The notes under the pieces were generated by a model. It ran no database searches. It was not told the DNA's origin and saw only the letters and a list, made by a program, of their open reading frames with translations. Both the position numbers and the translations under genes were made by a program. 64,000 bases of DNA. Source: Streptomyces sp. ADI95-17. Its GTDB lineage: Bacteria; Actinomycetota; Actinomycetes; Streptomycetales; Streptomycetaceae. Below are positions 52,102 to 60,632 of the stretch, one piece after another; position 1 is the stretch's first letter, and each line of letters opens with the position of its first letter. Location: positions 543,549 through 607,548 of the forward strand of contig NZ_ML123047.1 in the NCBI RefSeq assembly GCF_003846175.1, read 5' to 3'.

Positions 52102-52131
52102 AAGGGCCGCACCCTACGGGGTGCGGCCCTT
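52102..52131 (+). terminator. rplI operon terminator
   Basis: AAGGGCCGCACCC pairs with GGGTGCGGCCCTT around TACG, followed by a short T-containing stretch. Confidence 0.85.
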
Positions 52132-52206
52132 CGTCGTGGGTTTCGCCGTGGTTTCCAGCGGTGCTGAGCGGCGGCGAGTGGTGTCGAACGGCTCCTCGGT
52201 TCTCCT

Positions 52207-52220
52207 GTTTCACGTGAAAC
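52207..52220. promoter_or_regulatory. parS site between rplI and the MATE gene
   Basis: Perfect GTTTCACGTGAAAC, extended to a 22-bp palindrome (TCCTGTTTCAC and complement, 52203-52224). It lies between convergent genes. Confidence 0.96.
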
Positions 52221-52238
52221 AGGAACACGGCGGGTGGC

Positions 52239-53585
52239 TCAGCGGGTGGCCCCGGTGACTATCCACTTGCCGGAGCGGGTGCGCAGCCAGAGCGTCACCA
52301 TGCGGACGGTCATCATCAGGGCCATCGCCCACCACAGCGTCGTCAGGCCACCACCGATCACCGGTACCAGCAGGGCGACCGGGGCGAAGACCGCGAGAGT
52401 GACGAGCATGGCCCAGGCCAGGTACCGCCCGTCGCCGGCACCCATCAGCACTCCGTCCAGGACGAAGACCACTCCTGCGATCGGCTGGGACAGCGCCACC
52501 ACCAGCAGCGCCGGGAGCAGGGTGTCCTGTACGGCCCGGTCGCTGGTGAACAAGGGAACGAACAGCGGTCGGGCGAGGACGATCAGTGCTCCGAACACCA
52601 TCCCTGAGACGATGCCCCACTGAACCATGCGACGGCATGCCTCGCGGGCGCCCTTGGCGTCATCGGCTCCCAGATAGCGGCCGATGATCGCCTGACCGGC
52701 AATCGCGATGGCATCCAGAGCGAAGGCCATCAGGCTCCAGAGCGAGAGGATGATCTGGTGCGCGGCGATCTCGGTGTCGCCGAGGCGGGCGGCAACGGCC
52801 GTGGCGATCATCAGCACTGCGCGGAGCGACAGCGTGCGGACCAGCAGTGGTACGCCGGCCTGGGCGCTGGCCCTGATACCTGCGGCATCGGGACGCAGTG
52901 AGGCGCCGTGACGTCTGGCTCCCCGTACCACCACGATCAGATAGGCGACGGCCATCGAGACCTGTGCGATCACGGTGCCCCAGGCCGATCCGGCGATCCC
53001 GAGGCCGGCGCCGTAGACCAGTCCCGCGTTGAGGGCGCCGTTGGCGGCGAAGCCTCCGATGGCGACGTAGAGCGGGGTCCTGGTGTCCTGGAGCCCGCGG
53101 AGAACGCCGGTCGCTGCCAGCACCACGAGCATGGCCGGGATGCCGAGGCTGGAGATCCGCAGATATGTGATCGCGTAGGGGGCTGCTGTGTCGGAGGCGC
53201 CGAAGACATCCACCAGCCAGGGGGCCGTGGGGAGGGTGACGGCGATGACGGCGATGCCCAGCAGGATCGCCAGCCAGATGCCGTCCATGCCCTGCCGGAT
53301 CGCGGAGGCCAGATCACCCGCCCCGACCCGCCGTGCCACTGCCGCGGTGGTGGCGTAGGCGAGGAAGACGAAGATGCTGACGGCAGTGGTCAGCAGGGCG
53401 GCGGCGACGGCCAGGCCGGCCAGCTGCGGGGTACCGAGATGTCCGACGATGGCGCTGTCGACCATGACGAAGAGCGGCTCGGCGACGAGTGCGCCGAAGG
53501 CGGGTACGGCGAGCGAGATGATCTCGCGGTCGTGCCGTCGACGACTGGGTGGCGGGGGCGCCGGGGCCTGGGCCATGGGGGTCAA
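52239..53585 (-). CDS. MATE family efflux transporter
   Basis: A 448-residue protein with 12 membrane helices in two similar halves. The start is REIISLAVPAFGALVAEPLF, the first MATE helix, followed by DSAIVGHLGTPQLAGLAVA, the signature acidic residue in helix 1-2. It is of the DinF-like branch. MATE proteins export drugs or metabolites using Na+ or H+ gradients; substrate unknown. TTG 53585 has GGAAG at good spacing, ATG 53576 (three codons later) is the alternative. It diverges from dnaB. Confidence 0.88.
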   Translation of the reverse strand: MTPMAQAPAPPPPSRRRHDREIISLAVPAFGALVAEPLFVMVDSAIVGHLGTPQLAGLAVAAALLTTAVSIFVFLAYATTAAVARRVGAGDLASAIRQGMDGIWLAILLGIAVIAVTLPTAPWLVDVFGASDTAAPYAITYLRISSLGIPAMLVVLAATGVLRGLQDTRTPLYVAIGGFAANGALNAGLVYGAGLGIAGSAWGTVIAQVSMAVAYLIVVVRGARRHGASLRPDAAGIRASAQAGVPLLVRTLSLRAVLMIATAVAARLGDTEIAAHQIILSLWSLMAFALDAIAIAGQAIIGRYLGADDAKGAREACRRMVQWGIVSGMVFGALIVLARPLFVPLFTSDRAVQDTLLPALLVVALSQPIAGVVFVLDGVLMGAGDGRYLAWAMLVTLAVFAPVALLVPVIGGGLTTLWWAMALMMTVRMVTLWLRTRSGKWIVTGATR

Positions 53586-53764
53586 TCTAATCTTCCACAG
53601 GTAATAGATGCAATGGCTTAGTAGTCCTTACATTTGCTCACGCTCGGCGTTCTCCCGTGGGCCGTTTGTCGTGATCTTGTGCTGACTCGGAAAGTTTTTC
53701 TCCCCCACAGGCCGTGGATGGGGAAAGGCCAGGTCAGAGCGGTGATGGTGTAGGTGTTATGAGT

Positions 53765-53853
53765 TTGTCCACAGCGCTGTCCCCCGCTCCGTGCACAGGA
53801 TCTGCGGAGTTCTCCACAGCATCTGGTCGGTCGTCCACATGCCCTGTGGATAA
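53765..53853. promoter_or_regulatory. Cluster of four DnaA boxes upstream of dnaB
   Basis: Perfect boxes: TTGTCCACA at 53765-53773 (plus) and TTATCCACA at 53845-53853 (minus). One-mismatch boxes: TTCTCCACA 53810-53818 and TCGTCCACA 53831-53839 (both plus). They lie in the 450-bp divergent MATE/dnaB region, about 180-270 bp before the dnaB start. This density is unlike any other non-oriC segment here. Confidence 0.75.
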
Positions 53854-54035
53854 CCAGATTGGCTGACGGTGCCGAGCGGCCTACCGTGGACCGGCGCCCG
53901 CACCCCGTTCCGGACCCGGAACCACTCAGAACTCGACCCGCCGGAACCGGAGTCGGGCGTCTTGTTTGTCGGTGCTGTGCCGTAAGAAAGAGTGGCATGG
54001 CGAGGTCCGCGGAGCGGACGGGAGGAGGTGGCCCG

Positions 54036-55514
54036 GTGAGCATTCCCGAGCCTTTGGACGACCCCTGGGCCGAGACCGGTCCCAGCGACCGTCTGCCCGT
54101 TTCCCGGCAGCGCCGCGGCGAGGGCAGGGACCGCGGCGAGCAGCACGAACGCGGCAGGGAGAGTGGCGGCTGGGAGGGCGGATCGCCCGGTTTCGAGCGG
54201 GTGCCGCCCCAGGACCTCGATGCCGAGCAGTCGGTCCTCGGTGGCATGCTCCTGTCCAAGGACGCCATCGCCGATGTCGTGGAGATCATCAAGGGCCACG
54301 ACTTCTACCGCCCCGCGCACGAGACCGTCTACCAGGCGATCCTCGACCTCTACGCCAAGGGCGAGCCGGCCGACCCGATCACGGTGGCGGCCGAACTGGT
54401 CAAGCGCGGCGAGATCACCAAGGTGGGCGGGGCGCCGTATCTGCACACCCTCGTCCAGTCCGTACCGACCGCGGCCAACGCTTCGTACTACGCGGAGATC
54501 GTCCATGAGCGGGCGGTCCTGCGGCGGCTCGTCGAGGCCGGCACGAAGATCACGCAGATGGGATACGCGGCGGACGGCGATGTCGACGACATCGTGAACT
54601 CCGCGCAGGCCGAGATCTACGCGGTCACCGAGCAGCGCACCAGCGAGGACTATCTGCCGCTCGGCGACATCATGGAGGGCGCGCTCGACGAGATCGAGGC
54701 GATCGGTTCGCGCAGCGGCGAGATGACCGGAGTGCCGACCGGCTTCACCGACCTCGATGCCCTGACGAACGGCCTGCACCCGGGCCAGATGGTCGTCATC
54801 GCCGCCCGTCCCGCCATGGGTAAGTCCACGCTGGCTCTCGACTTCGCGCGGGCCTGTTCGATCAAGAGCAATCTGCCCAGCGTGATCTTCTCCCTCGAAA
54901 TGGGGCGCAACGAGATCGCGATGCGTCTGCTCTCCGCCGAGGCCCGGGTGGCGCTGCACCACATGCGCTCCGGCACCATGACCGACGAGGACTGGACGCG
55001 GCTGGCCCGCAGGATGCCTGATGTCTCGGCCGCACCGCTCTACATCGACGACTCCCCGAACCTCTCCATGATGGAGATCCGGGCGAAGTGCCGTCGTCTC
55101 AAGCAGCGCAACGACCTCAAGCTCGTGGTCATCGACTATCTGCAGCTGATGCAGTCCGGCGGCTCCAAGCGAGCCGAGAGCCGCCAGCAGGAAGTCTCGG
55201 ACATGTCCCGAAACCTCAAGCTGCTGGCCAAGGAGCTTCAGCTTCCGGTCATCGCGCTCTCTCAGCTGAACCGTGGTCCCGAACAGCGCACGGACAAGAA
55301 GCCGATGGTCTCCGACCTGCGTGAATCCGGGTCCATCGAGCAGGACGCCGACATGGTGATCCTGCTGCACCGCGAGGACGCGTACGAGAAGGAGTCCCCC
55401 CGTGCCGGCGAGGCCGACCTGATCGTGGCCAAGCACCGTAACGGTCCGACGGCGACGATCACGGTGGCCTTCCAGGGCCACTACTCGCGCTTCGTGGACA
55501 TGGCGCAGACCTGA
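54036..55514 (+). CDS. dnaB: Replicative DNA helicase DnaB
   Basis: A 492-residue hexameric helicase. The N-terminal domain starts at PPQDLDAEQSVLGGMLLSKD, after a 50-residue Arg/Gly-rich arm typical of Streptomyces. The RecA-like domain has Walker A ARPAMGKSTLALDFA and LKLVVIDYLQLMQSGG as Walker B/H3. Near the end come QDADMVILLHRED and AKHRNGPTATITVAF. GTG 54036 (SIPEPLDDPW) follows GGAGGAGG; the frame is open upstream from 53859. No intein is present. It is loaded by the DciA-like protein at 13 kb. A DnaA-box cluster precedes it. Confidence 0.98.
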   Translation: MSIPEPLDDPWAETGPSDRLPVSRQRRGEGRDRGEQHERGRESGGWEGGSPGFERVPPQDLDAEQSVLGGMLLSKDAIADVVEIIKGHDFYRPAHETVYQAILDLYAKGEPADPITVAAELVKRGEITKVGGAPYLHTLVQSVPTAANASYYAEIVHERAVLRRLVEAGTKITQMGYAADGDVDDIVNSAQAEIYAVTEQRTSEDYLPLGDIMEGALDEIEAIGSRSGEMTGVPTGFTDLDALTNGLHPGQMVVIAARPAMGKSTLALDFARACSIKSNLPSVIFSLEMGRNEIAMRLLSAEARVALHHMRSGTMTDEDWTRLARRMPDVSAAPLYIDDSPNLSMMEIRAKCRRLKQRNDLKLVVIDYLQLMQSGGSKRAESRQQEVSDMSRNLKLLAKELQLPVIALSQLNRGPEQRTDKKPMVSDLRESGSIEQDADMVILLHREDAYEKESPRAGEADLIVAKHRNGPTATITVAFQGHYSRFVDMAQT

Positions 55515-55950
55515 CCGCGCCTGGAGTCGGCGAGGCTGCTCTTCGCCGATTTCGATCCCGCCCTGCGGTCCATCGTTGCCCAGAGGTCGTTTTCTCCCAG
55601 TGTTTTGTCCCGGGATCTGCTGTTTGGTCTGTGGTGTCGGGTCGCGCCAGGAGATGGCGGCTTCGCCGGTGAGGCGGCGGGCCATGAGGCCGGTCATGGC
55701 GAGGTGGATCATGGCTTCGGAGCGGGTGGGCAGGGTTTCGTAGTCGCGGGCCAGGCGGCGGCAGAGCATGAGCCGGCCGTAGGTCCGCTCGACCGCCCGC
55801 CGTCTTGGTATGGGGGTGGGCCCCTGTTCCGGGGGTGCGGGAACTGCTCGCCGATGAGTTCGGGGAGAGAGGAAGCACCTCGGGTGAAACATCCCGCCGT
55901 CCCCACCGCATCTAAATGGTGTAGGTGACTGGCCAAGGGGGAGGGCGGCG
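55515..55950. other. Intergenic region between dnaB and the ECF sigma gene
   Basis: About 440 bp holding the dnaB terminator region, an IS5-type transposase remnant (listed separately) and the promoter of the sigma gene. No other gene is visible. Confidence 0.6.
55601..55802 (-). pseudogene. IS5-family transposase remnant (C-terminal fragment)
   Basis: The minus strand encodes RRRAVERTYGRLMLCRRLAR, then DYETLPTRSEAMIHLAMT and GLMARRLTGEAAISWRDP. This is the C-terminal end of IS5-type transposases in Streptomyces (RRWVVERTxGWL... with the last catalytic Glu in VERT). The N-terminal 200 residues and the stop codon are missing, so it is a relic. Confidence 0.75.
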
Positions 55951-55951
55951 G

Positions 55952-56464
55952 ATGAGACGGTCCCAGGAGAGTGCCTTCCGGGAGTTCGCGGCGGCCCGCA
56001 TGGGGCATCTCTTCCGTTCGGCGTGCCTGTTGACCAGCGGCGACACCTATCTCGCCGAGGATCTGGTGCAGGAGACGCTGGGGCGGATGTATGTGGTGTG
56101 GGGTAGGTCGTCGAAGCTCGGCAATCCGGCGGCGTACGCGCAGACCGTTCTTGTGCGTGTCTTTCTGGCGCACCAGCGGCGGCGTTCGTCGGGAGAGCGG
56201 CCGAGCGACGAGATTCCCGAGGTCTCGGAGACGGCCGCGCAGGGTGACGCCTCGCTGCGGCTCATGCTCCTGGACGCGCTGCGGAAGCTGCCGGCGAAGG
56301 ACCGGGCGGTGGTCGTACTGCGGTACTGGGAGGACCGGTCCGTCACGGAGACTGCGGACGTCCTCAACGTCAGCTCCGCAGCCGTACGCACCCGCAGCAC
56401 CCGTGCACTCGCCCGACTGAGGGCGCAACTGGGCGACAACATCGGAGAGTTCGCCGCGCACTGA
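55952..56464 (+). CDS. SigE-family ECF sigma factor
   Basis: A 170-residue sigma factor. Region 2 has FREFAAARMGHLFRSACLLT, TYLAEDLVQETLGRMYVVWG and NPAAYAQTVLVRVFLAHQRR; region 4 has LRKLPAKDRAVVVLRYWEDR and LNVSSAAVRTRSTRALARL. Size and motifs match the SigE family (TIGR02983-like) abundant in Streptomyces. ATG 55952 is preferred because of GGGGGAGGG upstream; GTG 55925 adds nine residues. A membrane protein gene 41 bp downstream is the likely co-operonic partner. Confidence 0.9.
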   Translation: MRRSQESAFREFAAARMGHLFRSACLLTSGDTYLAEDLVQETLGRMYVVWGRSSKLGNPAAYAQTVLVRVFLAHQRRRSSGERPSDEIPEVSETAAQGDASLRLMLLDALRKLPAKDRAVVVLRYWEDRSVTETADVLNVSSAAVRTRSTRALARLRAQLGDNIGEFAAH

Positions 56465-56505
56465 TCAGCCCGACTGACTATTACGAGAAATGGTGGTGGT
56501 TTGGC

Positions 56506-57783
56506 ATGTCTGGAACGCAGGAGGAGGACCTGGACGCGTTCGAAGGCGGGCTCGGTGACGCGCTACGCCGCACCGGGGAAGTCTTCTCCGTGGAGGGGCG
56601 CCCGCTGGTGGACGGCGGCGTCGTGCGCGGCCGGCGGGCGTTGCGGCGCAGGCGGGTCGGGGCCGTGACCGGCAGCGTCGCGGCGCTCGCCGTCGTGGGG
56701 CTCGGGGCGTCGTACACCACAGGGGCGTTCGGCGGCGGCTCAGGGCAGGGCGGGGCGGGCGTGGCCGCGCAGCCGAAGGCGCAGGAGACCAGCCCTTCGA
56801 CGAAGTCGTCGCCCGGCAAGGGGCCGCAGCTCTCGGCGCAGCAGGTGATCGAGAGGTTGGAGGGGCTGCTGCCGGAGGGGAAGGTCAGCGGGCGGGCAGG
56901 GCGCGGTACGGCCGACCCGTTCGGGCCATCGGCGCAGCTCGTCTTCGACGATGGCAAGGGAAAAGCCGCGATCGGCGTGAGCGTCGGTGCCATCGACCCG
57001 GACGGCACGGAGGCGGAGCAACAGCTCGAATGCCCCGACAAGGTCTTCGTGCCGTACGACTCCTGCCGGAACGAGACGCTTGCCGACGGTTCGCGCCTGA
57101 TGGTGTTGCGCGGGTACGAATACCCTGACAAGCGCGTGGACACCAAGCGGTGGCACGCCTATCTCGTGACCCCCGACGGATACACGGTCGATGCCAGCGA
57201 GTGGAACGCGCCCGCAGAGAAGGACGCCGCCGTTTCACGGGCCGAACCACCGCTCACTGTTGGGCAGTTGAAGGGACTCGTCATCTCCGACGAGTGGCGG
57301 CCCGTGATGAATGCTCTGGGAAAGGCGGCCCCGGAGCCGGTACGGCAGCCGTCGGCGCAGGGGCAGGACGGCCGGGCGATCCTGAGAAAGCTCAAGTCGC
57401 TGCTGCCTGCGTCCGCGAAGGTAGTCTCCGAGCGCGGTGACGATGGATTCGCGTACGTCGTCGTGAATGACGGCAAGGGCGCGAGCCTGGTGCAGATCAA
57501 CGTGCAGCCGGACATGTCGGACGTGGAGGGGCAGCTGTTCGGGGCCGGGGCGGAGGTGCTGCCGGACGGGACGAAGGTCGTCACGCATCAGGGCCCGGGC
57601 GAGAAGGGCGGCGCGGGCGTGGTGATGTGGACCGCCGACACCATCCGTACGGACGGCCTCCGGGTCGTGGTGTCCGCGTTCAACTCCGGGTCCCAGAACA
57701 CGAAGGCCACACGGCAGACACCCGCGCTGACCATGCAGCAGCTGAAGTCGATCGCTACGAGCGGGAAGTGGGCCGGAAAGTAG
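56506..57783 (+). CDS. Membrane protein paired with SigE-family sigma factor (possible anti-sigma)
   Basis: A 425-residue protein. The cytoplasmic N-terminus (EEDLDAFEGGLGDALRRTGE, about 50 residues) is followed by RRRR and one helix (AVTGSVAALAVVGLGASYTT). The extracellular part of about 350 residues has two similar halves, each with QQVIERLEGLLPEG- or AILRKLKSLLPASAKV-type helices followed by a beta region (a lipoprotein-like or LppX-type duplicated fold?). Proteins of this type are the usual partners of SigE-family sigma factors; inhibition of the sigma factor is assumed, not shown. No zinc motif is present. Confidence 0.7.
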   Translation: MSGTQEEDLDAFEGGLGDALRRTGEVFSVEGRPLVDGGVVRGRRALRRRRVGAVTGSVAALAVVGLGASYTTGAFGGGSGQGGAGVAAQPKAQETSPSTKSSPGKGPQLSAQQVIERLEGLLPEGKVSGRAGRGTADPFGPSAQLVFDDGKGKAAIGVSVGAIDPDGTEAEQQLECPDKVFVPYDSCRNETLADGSRLMVLRGYEYPDKRVDTKRWHAYLVTPDGYTVDASEWNAPAEKDAAVSRAEPPLTVGQLKGLVISDEWRPVMNALGKAAPEPVRQPSAQGQDGRAILRKLKSLLPASAKVVSERGDDGFAYVVVNDGKGASLVQINVQPDMSDVEGQLFGAGAEVLPDGTKVVTHQGPGEKGGAGVVMWTADTIRTDGLRVVVSAFNSGSQNTKATRQTPALTMQQLKSIATSGKWAGK

Positions 57784-57892
57784 GGCCGTGGGCAACGCGC
57801 CTGCTGGCCCCGAATCATGAGTAGTCGCCCTCGGGTGGAGTCCGGGGGAAATGGGCTCGCCTCCGCCCGGTTCTGCGGGTAGTTGTTTGAGC

Positions 57893-59269
57893 ATGACCTA
57901 CTCAGCCGAACAGTTGCTTCCGGGGACGCAGCGCGCCCTGCTGCACCGCATCGCCACCGCTCAGTGGGAGGGCCGGGCGCCCTCGCTCGTCGCCGCCGTC
58001 CGGAGGCAGGGGCAGACTGTCTGGAGCGGTGCCCGCAGTTGTGTGGACGGACATGCCCCGGACGGCGACACGCAGTTCAGGATCGGCTCTCTCACCAAGA
58101 CCTTCACCGCGGTGCTGGTGCTGCGTCTGCGTGACGAGGGGCTGCTGGACCTGGAGGATCCGCTGGAGAAGCATCTCCCGGGCACCGGGGTCGGCGAGGT
58201 GACGATCCATCAACTCCTGGGGCACAGTGCGGGACTCGGTGCCGAGTCGCCCGCGCCCTGGTGGGAGCGGACCCCGGGCACGCTGCGGCCCGAGTTGGCC
58301 GACGTACTCGGCGAGCAGACGCGGATGCACAGTCCGGGGCACCGTCACCACTACTCGAACCCCGGCTACACGCTGCTGGGCGCACTGGTAGAGAAGGTGC
58401 GCGGGGCGAGCTGGGCGGAGGTGCTCCGCAGCGAGATCCTGGAACCGCTCGCCATGCACCGCACCGGCCCCCAGCCGCAGGCGCCGCACGCGGGCGGCTG
58501 GGCCGTGCACCCCTGGGCCGACGTCATGCTGCCCGAACCGGCCGAGGATCTCGGACTGATGGCTCCGGCAGGGCAGCTCTGGTCCACGACCGATGACCTA
58601 CTGCGCTTCGCGGCCTTCCTGGCCGAGGGCGACGACCGGGTGCTCCGTACCACCTCCGTGGAGCAGATGCGTGAACCGTCCGCGCCCGGCGAGCTTGGTG
58701 ACTGGCAGTCCAGTTACGGTCTGGGCCTCCAGGTGGTGCGGAGCGGCAACCGCACGCTGATCGGCCATACGGGCTCGCTGCCCGGATTCCTGGCCGCCTT
58801 GTGGATCGGCGTCGAGGACGATGTGGCGGCCGTCGTGCTCACCAACACGACGGCGGGCCTGATGGTCGGTGGTGTCGCAGCCGACCTCGTGGACATCGTG
58901 GCCGAGGCCGAGCCCCGCATCCCGGAACCCTGGCGCCCGCTGCCGGAGGTGGATGCCGAACTGCTCGCGCTGACCGGTCCCTGGTACTGGGGCACGCGCG
59001 CGAACGTTCTGCGGATGGCCCCGGACGGTGGGCTGGAGCTTGGACCCCTGCAAGGCGTCGGCCGCGGCGCCCGGTTCACCGCTCAGCCGGACGGCACCTG
59101 GACCGGTCTCGACGGCTACTACGCGGGGGAGACGCTGCGCGTGGTCCGTAACAGCGACGGCAGCGTGAACCACCTGGACCTGGGGTCGTTCGTCTTCACG
59201 CGGGAGCCGTACGACCCGGCGGCAGCCGTTCCTGGCGGTGTGGACGAGGGCGGCTGGCGGGGTCTGTGA
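57893..59269 (+). CDS. Serine hydrolase (class C beta-lactamase/esterase family)
   Basis: A 458-residue protein. The beta-lactamase fold has S66-L-T-K69 (IGSLTKTFTAV) and Y154-S-N156 (HHYSNPGYTLLG). The usual HxG third motif is seen as LIGHTGSLPGF. A C-terminal lipocalin-like domain (about residues 360-455) follows. No signal peptide is visible, so it may be cytoplasmic and act as an esterase or peptidase rather than a beta-lactamase. ATG 57893 has no good ribosome site, leaving the start uncertain. It is followed by parS and a strong hairpin. Confidence 0.85.
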   Translation: MTYSAEQLLPGTQRALLHRIATAQWEGRAPSLVAAVRRQGQTVWSGARSCVDGHAPDGDTQFRIGSLTKTFTAVLVLRLRDEGLLDLEDPLEKHLPGTGVGEVTIHQLLGHSAGLGAESPAPWWERTPGTLRPELADVLGEQTRMHSPGHRHHYSNPGYTLLGALVEKVRGASWAEVLRSEILEPLAMHRTGPQPQAPHAGGWAVHPWADVMLPEPAEDLGLMAPAGQLWSTTDDLLRFAAFLAEGDDRVLRTTSVEQMREPSAPGELGDWQSSYGLGLQVVRSGNRTLIGHTGSLPGFLAALWIGVEDDVAAVVLTNTTAGLMVGGVAADLVDIVAEAEPRIPEPWRPLPEVDAELLALTGPWYWGTRANVLRMAPDGGLELGPLQGVGRGARFTAQPDGTWTGLDGYYAGETLRVVRNSDGSVNHLDLGSFVFTREPYDPAAAVPGGVDEGGWRGL

Positions 59270-59283
59270 GGATCGGGCGTCAT

Positions 59284-59297
59284 GTTTCACGTGAAAC
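59284..59297. promoter_or_regulatory. parS site after the serine hydrolase gene
   Basis: Perfect GTTTCACGTGAAAC, 14 bp beyond the stop codon, between convergent genes. Confidence 0.96.
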
Positions 59298-59390
59298 GGC
59301 GGAGCGCGGGTCGGCCCAGGCCGTCAACTCCCGTTCCAGCGGGGCGCGGAAGCGTGGAGTGACCCCGGCCTGACCCGCCCATCGCTAAAG

Positions 59391-59430
59391 CCGGGATGCT
59401 TCCGCCTCGATCGCGGCGGAAGCATCCCGG
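59391..59430. terminator. Strong bidirectional terminator
   Basis: CCGGGATGCTTCCGCC pairs perfectly with GGCGGAAGCATCCCGG around TCGATCGC, between the convergent serine hydrolase and GNAT genes. Confidence 0.88.
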
Positions 59431-59497
59431 CCGATGTCGGACAGCATTCGCCGGGCCGGCGCGACATCCCACGGGCGCCCTCGGATCCCGGCTGCGG

Positions 59498-59950
59498 TCA
59501 GAGGGCGAGCTTGAAGCCCACATGGCTGGCGGTGAACCCGAGCCGCTCATAGAAGCGATGGGCATCGGTCCGGGTCGCATCGGACGTCAGCTGCACCAAC
59601 TGGCAGTCCTGGCGCCGGGATTCGTTCACTGCCCATTCGATCAGCAGGGTGCCGAGGCCGCTGCCTCGCTCGTCGGCGTGGATGCGTACGCCCTCGATGA
59701 CGGAGCGGGTCGAGCCGCGCCTGGAAAGCCCGGGAATCACCGTCAGTTGCAGGGTGCCGACGACGCGGCCCTCGCGCACGGCGACCATCAGGTGCTGGTT
59801 CGGGTCGTCCGCCAGTCGCTGGAACGCGGTGCGGTACGGGGCGAGATCGTCCGGCGACTCACGCCGGGCGCCCAGCGGATCGTCGGCGAGCATGGCAACG
59901 ATCACCGGGATGTCGGTGAGGGTGGCAGGGCGTATCTCCAGATCACTCAT
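59498..59950 (-). CDS. GNAT family N-acetyltransferase
   Basis: A 150-residue acetyltransferase. The start is MSDLEIRPATLTDIPVIVAM, the acetyl-CoA loop VRIHADERGSGLGTLLIEWA (RGSGLG) and the last motif DCQLVQLTSDATRTDAHRFY then ERLGFTASH. The clean family profile and the terminal FYERLGF are typical of small-molecule or peptide acetyltransferases; substrate unknown. The start ATG 59950 is preferred over 59986 because MSDLEIRP is the family start. Confidence 0.9.
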   Translation of the reverse strand: MSDLEIRPATLTDIPVIVAMLADDPLGARRESPDDLAPYRTAFQRLADDPNQHLMVAVREGRVVGTLQLTVIPGLSRRGSTRSVIEGVRIHADERGSGLGTLLIEWAVNESRRQDCQLVQLTSDATRTDAHRFYERLGFTASHVGFKLAL

Positions 59951-60023
59951 GATCGGCAGGGTACGCAGACCGGCCGGGCGGTGCACGGGCCCGGCGGGCC
60001 CGGACGGGCCGAGGCCGGGCGGC

Positions 60024-60491
60024 TCACGCGACCGCTACGGGGACCTTCAGCGCTTCGACGGCCTCGACCAGCGGGGCCAGTTCGGGGTTCTTCGCGGCTT
60101 CGTCCAGCGCGGCACGCAGCGCGCTGTCGTTGGTCGGCCGGGCCTCGTCGAGCAGGGCCAGGCCGGCCTCGGTGACATCGGTGTAGATGCCGCGGCGATC
60201 GGTGTCGCAGAGATACCGCGTCAGCAGTCCGCGGTCCTCAAGGCGGGTGACCAGGCGGGTGGTGGCGCTCTGGCTGAGCACGACCGCGTCCGCGACCTGC
60301 TTCATCTGGAGATGCCCGCCGGGGCCGTTGTGCTGCCTGCTCAAAACGCCGAGCAGGGAGTACTCCCGCACGCTGAGCCCGTGCCCGGACTGCAGCGCCC
60401 GCTCGATACGGGCCTCGATCTTTCCGTGGAGCAAGGAGAGAGCGCACCAGCCCTGGGAGAGGGCGGTGAGTGCGGGGTCTGTCGCTGTCAT
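60024..60491 (-). CDS. MarR family transcriptional regulator
   Basis: A 155-residue winged-helix repressor. Dimer helices lie at both ends; the DNA-reading part is LQMKQVADAVVLSQSATTRL followed by VTRLEDRGLLTRYLCDTDRR, with the wing RGIYTDVTEAG. ATG 60491 follows GGAGGAG. It diverges from an MFS exporter gene with a 141-bp gap containing AT-rich direct and inverted motifs, the classical MarR-exporter arrangement. It probably represses the exporter until a ligand binds. Confidence 0.92.
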   Translation of the reverse strand: MTATDPALTALSQGWCALSLLHGKIEARIERALQSGHGLSVREYSLLGVLSRQHNGPGGHLQMKQVADAVVLSQSATTRLVTRLEDRGLLTRYLCDTDRRGIYTDVTEAGLALLDEARPTNDSALRAALDEAAKNPELAPLVEAVEALKVPVAVA

Positions 60492-60544
60492 GGGGTCTCT
60501 CCTCCGTGTCGGAGCCGCTTGCCTCCAGGATAGGCGACTATCGC

Positions 60545-60586
60545 AATAGCCCGCGCTTGCAATTAATCGGCGTCTGCAATTATTGT
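60545..60586 (+). promoter_or_regulatory. Promoter and likely MarR operator of the MFS gene
   Basis: TTGCAA (60557-60562) and TATTGT (60581-60586) are spaced 18 bp. TTGCAATTA and TGCAATTAT form a direct repeat inside it, and CGCAATA lies just upstream. The AT-richness stands out from the flanks, fitting a regulator site. Confidence 0.55.
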
Positions 60587-60632
60587 GGACGCTCGTAAGG
60601 CGCAGACGCAATCTTCAGGGAAGGTGAAACCC

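Noticed and set aside
53757..55892. 711-codon leftward frame opposite dnaB
   Set aside because: Antisense artefact, except that its first 100 codons include the genuine IS5 transposase relic reported separately.
57893..59269. Serine hydrolase considered as an antibiotic-resistance beta-lactamase
   Set aside because: No signal peptide and a lipocalin-like C-terminal domain point to an esterase or peptidase relative; no resistance context.
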